Shown: positions 57,989 through 64,000 of the stretch, piece by piece
How the letters are laid out: each line of letters begins with the position of its first letter
How positions within the stretch are numbered: position 1 is the stretch's first letter
Origin: Xanthobacter autotrophicus
GTDB taxonomy: Bacteria > Pseudomonadota > Alphaproteobacteria > Rhizobiales > Xanthobacteraceae
Strand: one strand, 5' to 3'
DNA: 64,000 bases
Assembly: GCF_043194295.1 (NCBI RefSeq)
Contig: NZ_JBAFVK010000006.1
Made by a program: the position numbers and the translations under genes
Notes under the pieces: model-generated
Told to the model about the DNA's origin: nothing
Seen by the model: only the letters and a program-made list of their open reading frames with translations
Databases searched by the model: none

Positions 57989-59494
57989 ATGGACAGCGTG
58001 GTGACCGATATGGCCGCAAGGCGCCTGGCGGGGCGTGCCGCCTGGTCCGACGCCCTGGTTGGGGGCGCGGTGGCGCTCCTCGTCCTCGTCCTGGGGCTTG
58101 TCGTTGGCTTCCCGCCGTTCCGGGCCGAGGGGCTGATGCTCCAGCTCGCCGGCGTGATCGTGGTGAGCGGGCGCGGGCTGGTGGCCGGCGGCACCGCCCT
58201 GGCGGTTGCCATCGCGGGAGGGGCGGTGCTGGCCCTCGCCAGCGGCGCGACAAGCCTCGGGGGGGCCTTCGATCCGGCAACGCTGGCCCTGTTTATCGCG
58301 GTGGCGCTCGGCATCGCGGTGCTTGGCGAGCGGCTGCGCCGCACACGACTGGATGCCGCCGCCCGCAACCGCGACCTGCTGGCCCGCGAGGCGCACCTCT
58401 CCTCGATCCTCGACACCGTGCCCGACGCCATGGTGGTGATCGACGAGCGTGGCATCATGCGCTCCTTCTCCAGCGCGGCCGAGCGCCTGTTCGGCTACAC
58501 GGCGGCCGAGGCAGTGGGCCAGAACGTCTCGATTCTCATGCCCGCGCCCCACCGGGGCGCCCACGACGGCTATCTTGTGCGCTATCTCACCACCGGCGAG
58601 CGGCGCATTATCGGTGTCGGCCGGGTGGTGGTGGGCGAGCGCAAGGACGGCTCCACCTTCCCCATGGAACTGGCGGTCGGCGAGATGCGCTCCACCTCCG
58701 AGCGCTTCTTCACCGGTTTCATCCGCGACCTGACCGAGCGGCAGGAGACCGAGGCCCGCCTCCAGGAGCTCCAGGCCGAGCTGGTCCACATCTCCCGCCT
58801 CACCGCCATGGGCGAGATGGCCTCCACCCTCGCCCACGAGCTGAACCAGCCGCTGTCGGCCATCGCCAATTACATCAAGGGCTCGCGCCGCTTGCTGGAT
58901 GCCGGCACCGTCAAGGTGGAGATGCTGCAGGGTGCGCTGGAGAAAGCCGGGGAGCAGGCGCTGCGCGCCGGGCAGATCATCCGGCGGCTGCGCGACTTCG
59001 TCTCCCGAGGGGAGAGCGAGCGGCGGGTGGAAAGCCTGTCCAAGCTGGTGGAGGAGGCGAGCGCCCTCGCCTTGGTCGGCGCCAAGGAGCATGGTATCCA
59101 GGTGCGTTTTCTTTATGATCCCGGGTGCGACCTCGTGCTTGCCGACAAGGTGCAGGTGCAGCAGGTATTGCTGAACTTGATGCGCAACGCCCTGGAGGCA
59201 ATGATGGAGGCGCCGCGGCGCCAGCTGCTGGTGAAGACCGAGGCGGCGGAGGACGACATGGTGATGATCAGCGTCTCGGATACCGGCCACGGCATATCGG
59301 CCGAGTTCGCGCCGCAATTGTTCACGCCCTTTGTCACCACCAAGCAGCACGGCATGGGGGTGGGGCTGTCCATCTCCCGCACCATCATCGAGAGCCACGG
59401 CGGCCGCATCTGGGCCGAGCCCAATCCGCAGGGCGGTGCGGTGTTCCGCTTCACCCTGCGCGCCGTGGGCGAGGAGGCGGCGCTTCATGACTGA
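57989..59494 (+). CDS. fixL: Heme-PAS oxygen-sensing histidine kinase FixL
   Basis: A membrane kinase whose heme-PAS domain loses O2 at low oxygen and then phosphorylates FixJ. 501 residues. Membrane segments fill residues 25-110. The PAS domain (LDTVPDAMVVIDERGIMRSFSSAAERLFGY) carries the heme ligand H192 in HRGAHDGYLVRYLTTGE and the Arg of IIGVGRVVVGERKDGSTFPMEL. The phospho-acceptor H283 is in ASTLAHELNQPLSAI, 91 residues after the heme His, the same spacing as in Bradyrhizobium FixL. N and G boxes follow. ATG at 57989 is used; GTG at 57977 is possible. Overlaps fixJ by 8 nt. Confidence 0.95.
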   Translation: MDSVVTDMAARRLAGRAAWSDALVGGAVALLVLVLGLVVGFPPFRAEGLMLQLAGVIVVSGRGLVAGGTALAVAIAGGAVLALASGATSLGGAFDPATLALFIAVALGIAVLGERLRRTRLDAAARNRDLLAREAHLSSILDTVPDAMVVIDERGIMRSFSSAAERLFGYTAAEAVGQNVSILMPAPHRGAHDGYLVRYLTTGERRIIGVGRVVVGERKDGSTFPMELAVGEMRSTSERFFTGFIRDLTERQETEARLQELQAELVHISRLTAMGEMASTLAHELNQPLSAIANYIKGSRRLLDAGTVKVEMLQGALEKAGEQALRAGQIIRRLRDFVSRGESERRVESLSKLVEEASALALVGAKEHGIQVRFLYDPGCDLVLADKVQVQQVLLNLMRNALEAMMEAPRRQLLVKTEAAEDDMVMISVSDTGHGISAEFAPQLFTPFVTTKQHGMGVGLSISRTIIESHGGRIWAEPNPQGGAVFRFTLRAVGEEAALHD

Positions 59495-60128
59495 CGCACG
59501 GATGGCCGCGGTGATCCACGTCATCGACGACGACGAGGCCGTGCGCGAATCGCTGGCCTTCCTGCTCGCCACGGCCGGCCACACGGTACATACGCACGCC
59601 TCGGCCCGGCTCTTCCTGGACGCGGGCATGCCGGCGGCCGACCCCTCCATGAGCTGCATCATCACCGATGTGCGCATGCCGGACATGACCGGCATCGATC
59701 TGCTTCAGCACCTGCAGGAGAAGGGCTCCAACGTTCCGGTGATCGTGGTCACCGGCCATGGCGACGTGCCTTTGGCGGTAGAGGCCATGAAGCTCGGCGC
59801 CGCCGATTTCCTGGAGAAGCCGTTCGATGATGTCGCCATCCTCGACACGGTGAAATCCGCGCTGGCGCGGCGGGAGAAGGCCTACCAGCACGATGCCCTG
59901 CGCGAGCAGGTGGCGGAGCGCATCGCCGCCTTGTCCCAGCGCGAGCGGCAGGTGCTGGAATGCCTGGTGGTCGGCCAGGCCAACAAGACCATCGCCTATG
60001 AGCTGGGCATCAGCCCCCGCACGGTGGAGGTCTACCGCGCCAATGTGATGACCAAGATGAAGGCGCAGAGCCTGTCCGAGCTGGTGCGCATGGCGCTGCT
60101 GGCCGGCATCTCGCCCAAGGCCGCCTAG
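59487..60128 (+). CDS. fixJ: Response regulator FixJ
   Basis: A 213-residue two-domain regulator phosphorylated by FixL. The receiver has VIDDDEAVRESL, the acceptor D61 in IITDVRMPDMTG, VVTGHGDVPLAVEAMKLGAADFLEKPF, and a linker helix. The LuxR-type C-terminal domain has LSQRERQVLECLVVGQANKTIAYELGISPRTVEVYRANVMTKM. ATG at 59487 lies within the fixL end. It activates fixK and possibly other targets; the divergent fixK lies 130 bp before fixL. Confidence 0.95.
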   Translation: MTDARMAAVIHVIDDDEAVRESLAFLLATAGHTVHTHASARLFLDAGMPAADPSMSCIITDVRMPDMTGIDLLQHLQEKGSNVPVIVVTGHGDVPLAVEAMKLGAADFLEKPFDDVAILDTVKSALARREKAYQHDALREQVAERIAALSQRERQVLECLVVGQANKTIAYELGISPRTVEVYRANVMTKMKAQSLSELVRMALLAGISPKAA

Positions 60129-60295
60129 CGGCGCGCGGGAAGAGGCGGCGGCGTCAAGGCGCGCGTACCTCCGCGCTCCCCTTGATCTAGCGCAACGCGG
60201 GAGGCTAGTGCCCGACGTACGATCGTAGCTAATTGACCATGCGGACCCATCGGCCGCGTGGACCCGCGAGCCGGTCGTGGGGAAGGATCTGGGAA

Positions 60296-60685
60296 ATGAT
60301 CGTGTCCAACGAGACGCCCGGCTTCGTCGTTCATGTGGTGGACGACGATCCGGCCGTTTGCAGCTCGCTGAAGTTCGCATTTGAGGTCGATGGCTTCAGC
60401 GTGCGGACCTATGCGCGCTCGGAAGACGTGCTGGCCGCCGAATTTTCGCGCGGTGGATGCATGATCGTGGACTACAATCTTCCCGGCCTCAATGGTCTCG
60501 ACCTGCTGCGCGAACTGGACCGGCGCGACGTGCGTCTCCCGGCCTTCCTCATCACCAGCAATCCCGCCCTGCACGTGCGCAGCCGCGCCACCGCCCAGGG
60601 CGTGGCCATCATCGAGAAACCCCTCCTCGGCAACCAGCTTAGCGAGGCCGTGCGCGACAGTTTCGCGCGCTCGGGCCTGTGCTGA
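60296..60685 (+). CDS. Single-domain (receiver-only) response regulator
   Basis: A 129-residue receiver domain without an output domain. Acidic pocket VVDDDPAV, acceptor D59 in IVDYNLPGLNGLDLL, the Ser/Thr at LITSNP and the Lys in IIEKPL are all present, so it can be phosphorylated. By sequence it resembles FixJ receivers, and it lies 167 nt after fixJ in the same direction. It could act as a phosphate sink or a FixL regulator (compare FixT, a known receiver-only FixL inhibitor); that is inference. ATG at 60296 has GGGAAA upstream. Confidence 0.85.
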   Translation: MIVSNETPGFVVHVVDDDPAVCSSLKFAFEVDGFSVRTYARSEDVLAAEFSRGGCMIVDYNLPGLNGLDLLRELDRRDVRLPAFLITSNPALHVRSRATAQGVAIIEKPLLGNQLSEAVRDSFARSGLC

Positions 60686-60692
60686 TCCGGCT

Positions 60693-60737
60693 CGCCCCGC
60701 TCCCCGTCGCCCCGCTCCCCGTCGCCCCGCTCTCCGT
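60693..60737. repeat. Tandem 15-bp repeat, three copies
   Basis: CGCCCCGCTCCCCGT at 60693-60707 and 60708-60722, then CGCCCCGCTCTCCGT at 60723-60737. It begins 7 nt after the stop of the receiver-only gene, in the leader of the acetyltransferase gene. Confidence 0.9.
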
Positions 60738-60949
60738 CGCCTGCTCCGGAGCCGGACCTGATCCGGTTAAGCCAACCTGATCGGTCGATCCGGCTTCAAA
60801 CCTGAAAAAAGAGACCATTTTGCCGATCATATTGCATTGCGGTATGATCCGGAGGTGCTCTTGCGGTGTTCCCGTGCGTTACTTGGCACGGCTATTTGGC
60901 TCGGTCGGCCGCACTTGAGAGCCGCCGGGCACCAGCAGCGAGGCCGTTC

Positions 60950-63652
60950 ATGACCACGCGCAATCTCGACGCCTTGTTTCACCCCCGCGCCATCGCCCTC
61001 GTGGGCGCCAGCAACCGACCCGGCAGCATCGGCGCGGTGATCGCGCGCAACCTGTTCGAGGCGGGGTTCGAGGGGCCGATCCTCACCGTCAATCCGAAGG
61101 AGCGCGCCATCCGCTCCTCGCTCAACTACGCCTCGGTGGCGGACCTGCCCATTGCGGTGGATCTCGCCGTGGTGGCCGCCCCGCCGGACAGCGTGCCCAC
61201 CACCATCGCCCAGCTGGGCGAAAAGGGGTGCCGCGCTGCGGTGGTCCTGCGCGCCGGCTACGGCCCGGGTGAGCAGATCGAGACCGCCGCGCAGCGCCAG
61301 GCGATGCTGGACGCGGCGCGGCCCTTCCTGCTGCGCGTGCTGGGGCCGAACGGGCTCGGCTTCATCTCCACCCGGCCGCATATCAATGCCAGCATCGCCC
61401 ACCTGATGCCGGCCAAGGGCGATGTGGCCTTCGTCAGCCAGTCCGGGGCGATGACCTCGGCGGTGCTGGACTGGGCGCATGTCCGGGGCTTCGGCTTCTC
61501 CCACGTCGTTTCGCTGGGCGAGAGCGCGGACGTGGATTTCGGCGACATGCTCGACTATCTCGCCCTCGACAACACCACCCGCGCCATCCTGCTCTATGTC
61601 GAGCATGTGAAGGACGCCCGCAAGTTCATGTCTGCGGGGCGCATCGCGGCGCGCTCCAAGCCAGTCATCGTCATCAAGGCCGGGCGGGGCGCTGCCGGTG
61701 CCCGGGCGGCGCAGTCCCACACCGGGGTGCTGGCCGGCAGTGATCTCGTCTATGACGCGGCCTTCCGCCGTGCCGGCATGCTCCGCGTGCACGAACTGCG
61801 TGAGCTGTTCGAGGCGGTGTCCACCCTTGCGGCCGGCATCAAGCTCACCGGCGACCGGCTTGCCATCCTTACCAACGGCGGCGGCGCGGGCGTGGTGGCC
61901 GTGGATGCGGTGGAGGGCATTTCCGGCCGCCTGGGCATCCTGAAGCCGGAGACGGTGGAGGCGCTCGACAAGATCATTCCCGGCGTGTGGTCGCGTGCCA
62001 ATCCGGTGGACATCGTGGATGACGCCGACGGCGCCCGCTACGGAGCCGCCCTGAAGGCGCTCCTTGGCGACAAGGGGGCGGACGCGGTGCTGGTGCTCAA
62101 TTGCCCCTCGTCGGTGGCGGACAGCAGCCAGGCCGCCGACGCGGTGATCACCGTGCTGGAGACGCGCATGCGCGCGCCGGTGCTCACCTGCTGGCTGGGC
62201 GAGACCGCGGCCGCCGGCGCGCGGCGGCGTTTCGCCGCCCGCCGCATTCCCACCTACGAGACCCCCGACGAGGCGGTGCGCGCCTTCGGTCACCTGGTCT
62301 CCTACCAGCGCAACCAGACCCAGCTCATGGAGACGCCGCCGGCGCGGACCTTCGAGGACCCCGACCGGGCCAAGGCGCGGGCCCTGGTGGAGAAGGTGCT
62401 GGGCGAAGGCCGCAGCGCGCTCTCCGAAGTGGAGGCGAAGGCGGTGCTCTCCGCCTACGATATCCCGGTGGTGGAGACGCGGGTGGCCCCGACGCCCGAG
62501 GATGCTGGCCGGTGCGCAGCCGAGATCGGCTGGCCGGTGGTGGTCAAGGTGCTGTCCCACGATCTGACCCACAAGTCCGACGTGGGCGGCGTCCGGCTCG
62601 ACCTGCGCACCCCGGCTGCGGTGGAGGATGCCTGCCGGGCCATCATCGCCTCGGTGGCCGAGAAGCGGCCCGAGGCACACATTGCCGGCTTCACGGTGCA
62701 GGCCATGGTGCGCCGTCCCAACGCTCAGGAGCTGATCGCCGGCATCGCCTATGACAAGACCTTCGGGCCGGTGGTGCTGTTCGGCCAGGGCGGCACGGCG
62801 GTGGAGGTGATCGGCGACCGCGCCGTGGCCCTGCCGCCCCTCAACGGCGTCCTCGCCCGCGAGATGATCGAGCGCACCCGCGTCGCCAAGCTGCTCGCCG
62901 GCTACCGCGACCATCCGCCGGCGGACATGGGCGCGGTGGCCGGCACGCTGGTGAAGCTCGCCGAGCTGCTCGCCGATCTGCCGCAGATCGCCGAACTCGA
63001 CATCAACCCGCTGCTTGCCGACGAGAGCGGCGTCATCGCCCTCGACGCCCGCATCGTGGTGCATGAGACGCGGGTGGAGGGCACCGGACGCTTCGCCATC
63101 AAGCCCTATCCCACCAGCGAGGTCTCCGAACTGGCGCTGATCGACGGATCCAAGGTGGCGCTCCGGCCCATCCGGCCCGAGGACGAGCCCTCCCTCGTGG
63201 ATCTCGTCCACCGCTCCGACCCGCAGGACGTGCGTATGCGGTTCCTCGGGTCGGTGAAGGATTTTCCCCACTTGATGGCCGCCCGCCTGTCCCAGATCGA
63301 CTACGACCGGGAGATGGCGTTCGTGGCGGTGGAGCCAAACGGGGATATCTGCGGCGTCGTGCGTATCATCGCCGACCCCGACAACGAGGCGGCGGAATAC
63401 GCCATCATGGTGCGCTCGGACCTCAAGGGCAAAGGCCTCGGCTTTCAGCTCATGAACGAGATTCTCTCCCATGCGCGCAAGCGTGGCCTGAACAAGGTGT
63501 TCGGCGACGTGCTCCGGGAAAACGGGCCCATGCTGCACCTTGCCCAGGATCTGGGCTTCAAGGTCACGGCCGGCAGCGACGATCCGACCGTCATGCGGGT
63601 GGTCCTTGATCTGGCCGCCACACCCGTGCCCACCGCCACGGCGAGCCTGTAG
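60950..63652 (+). CDS. Pat-type protein acetyltransferase (acetyl-CoA synthetase-like plus GNAT)
   Basis: A 900-residue protein with an NDP-forming acyl-CoA-synthetase-like part (CoA-binding domain at LFHPRAIALVGASNRPGSIGAVIARNL; ligase-CoA; ATP-grasp at EVEAKAVLSAYDIPVVETRVAPTPEDAGR and GGVRLDL) and a C-terminal GNAT domain from about residue 730 (LRPIRPEDEPSLVDLV; YAIMVRSDLKGKGLGFQLMNEIL). Such proteins (Pat/PatZ) acetylate Lys of acetyl-CoA synthetase and other enzymes. ATG at 60950; upstream codons in frame are not family-like. The 264-nt leader contains a tandem repeat. Confidence 0.9.
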   Translation: MTTRNLDALFHPRAIALVGASNRPGSIGAVIARNLFEAGFEGPILTVNPKERAIRSSLNYASVADLPIAVDLAVVAAPPDSVPTTIAQLGEKGCRAAVVLRAGYGPGEQIETAAQRQAMLDAARPFLLRVLGPNGLGFISTRPHINASIAHLMPAKGDVAFVSQSGAMTSAVLDWAHVRGFGFSHVVSLGESADVDFGDMLDYLALDNTTRAILLYVEHVKDARKFMSAGRIAARSKPVIVIKAGRGAAGARAAQSHTGVLAGSDLVYDAAFRRAGMLRVHELRELFEAVSTLAAGIKLTGDRLAILTNGGGAGVVAVDAVEGISGRLGILKPETVEALDKIIPGVWSRANPVDIVDDADGARYGAALKALLGDKGADAVLVLNCPSSVADSSQAADAVITVLETRMRAPVLTCWLGETAAAGARRRFAARRIPTYETPDEAVRAFGHLVSYQRNQTQLMETPPARTFEDPDRAKARALVEKVLGEGRSALSEVEAKAVLSAYDIPVVETRVAPTPEDAGRCAAEIGWPVVVKVLSHDLTHKSDVGGVRLDLRTPAAVEDACRAIIASVAEKRPEAHIAGFTVQAMVRRPNAQELIAGIAYDKTFGPVVLFGQGGTAVEVIGDRAVALPPLNGVLAREMIERTRVAKLLAGYRDHPPADMGAVAGTLVKLAELLADLPQIAELDINPLLADESGVIALDARIVVHETRVEGTGRFAIKPYPTSEVSELALIDGSKVALRPIRPEDEPSLVDLVHRSDPQDVRMRFLGSVKDFPHLMAARLSQIDYDREMAFVAVEPNGDICGVVRIIADPDNEAAEYAIMVRSDLKGKGLGFQLMNEILSHARKRGLNKVFGDVLRENGPMLHLAQDLGFKVTAGSDDPTVMRVVLDLAATPVPTATASL

Positions 63653-64000
63653 GTGACGTGCCCCCCTGCGGGATAAGGGCACGGGGTGGGAATCGATGCC
63701 AGTCTGGCCGCCGATGGGCGCTGGCATTCCGGCGATGGTGGCCTGCGCTCCCGCCCTCTGGGTGCCTTATGGTAAAATACGACCTTGACGGGACCAGGCT
63801 TGACGGCGATATGGCTCTTGCCACTTGGCCGGGCGGGGATCACCATGTTGGCGGCGGCCTCGATCAGGATGGCAATCGGGACGGGGCCGGGGGCGAGTGG
63901 ATGTGCCGACCGTTGAATGGGCCGCCCCTCCGGGAGCGTCCCCGTCGCCGTCCGGCATCGCAACGATCGGCAGTGGGTGACTTGTGAGCGACGCCGACGA
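63653..64000. other. End region without a supported gene
   Basis: 348 bp after the acetyltransferase stop. Frames on both strands are open but short, Arg/Pro-rich or overlapping the acetyltransferase, and show no family text. A TTGACG at 63785 with GATATG 17 bp later is a weak promoter candidate. A GTG at 63984 in the last bases may begin the next gene, but the window ends there. Confidence 0.4.

Noticed and set aside
63445..63987. Open frames on both strands at the right end
   Set aside because: One runs antisense to the acetyltransferase C-terminus. The other is a 109-residue frame without ribosome-binding site, family text or coding bias.

Overview
The window is GC-rich, densely coding alphaproteobacterial DNA. 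It looks like a chromosome segment of a methylotrophic Hyphomicrobiales member of the Xanthobacter/Azorhizobium/Ancylobacter type. That placement is inferred from the gene set (XoxF methanol dehydrogenase, the tetrahydromethanopterin C1 pathway, fixLJ-fixK, dctABD, an NfrA-like porin) and from codon use, not from a marker-gene comparison. I see no transposase, integrase, CRISPR array, tRNA or rRNA. One RNA gene is clear: rnpB (RNase P RNA) at about 34.1-34.5 kb.

C1 metabolism fills the first 20 kb. fhcB-A-D-C (71-4759) encode the formyltransferase/hydrolase complex and are followed by a small soluble cytochrome c. The opposite strand carries mtdB, mch and three genes expected to make or modify methanofuran and tetrahydromethanopterin (10332 down to 5409). 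A TonB-dependent receptor (10691-13183) diverges from a metallohydrolase-xoxF-xoxG-xoxJ-CXXCW protein-SoxYZ carrier operon (13715-20023). XoxF has the Asp-Tyr-Asp signature of lanthanide enzymes. Together these genes take methanol to formaldehyde and then, through H4MPT, to formate. Formaldehyde-activating enzyme, mxaF and the pqq genes are not in the window.

From 20 to 31.5 kb lie dctD-dctB divergent from dctA, with a sigma-54 promoter and two tandem DctD-type operators. After these come a chromate transporter, a response regulator coupled to a cyclic-nucleotide-domain protein, an L,D-transpeptidase, and lutABC for L-lactate oxidation. From 31.5 to 47.4 kb are mostly housekeeping or poorly known genes: a secreted alpha/beta hydrolase, azlCD, rnpB, ligA, a triheme cytochrome with a duplicated unknown C-terminal domain, the tesA/ybbA/ybbP-type divergent cluster, a DUF3422 protein, an MBL hydrolase, and two phosphonate-associated genes with no C-P lyase.

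The region 47.5-55.4 kb is an exopolysaccharide O-acetylation and export locus: AlgF-, AlgI- and two AlgJ/AlgX-like proteins, then a 1157-residue TPR/beta-barrel protein of NfrA type. No glycosyltransferase is present, so the polymer is unknown. It is the least described system here. The last part (55.5-63.7 kb) is the oxygen-response block: hemN, fixK, fixL, fixJ, a receiver-only regulator and a Pat-type protein acetyltransferase. FixK-type boxes lie before hemN and between fixK and fixL.
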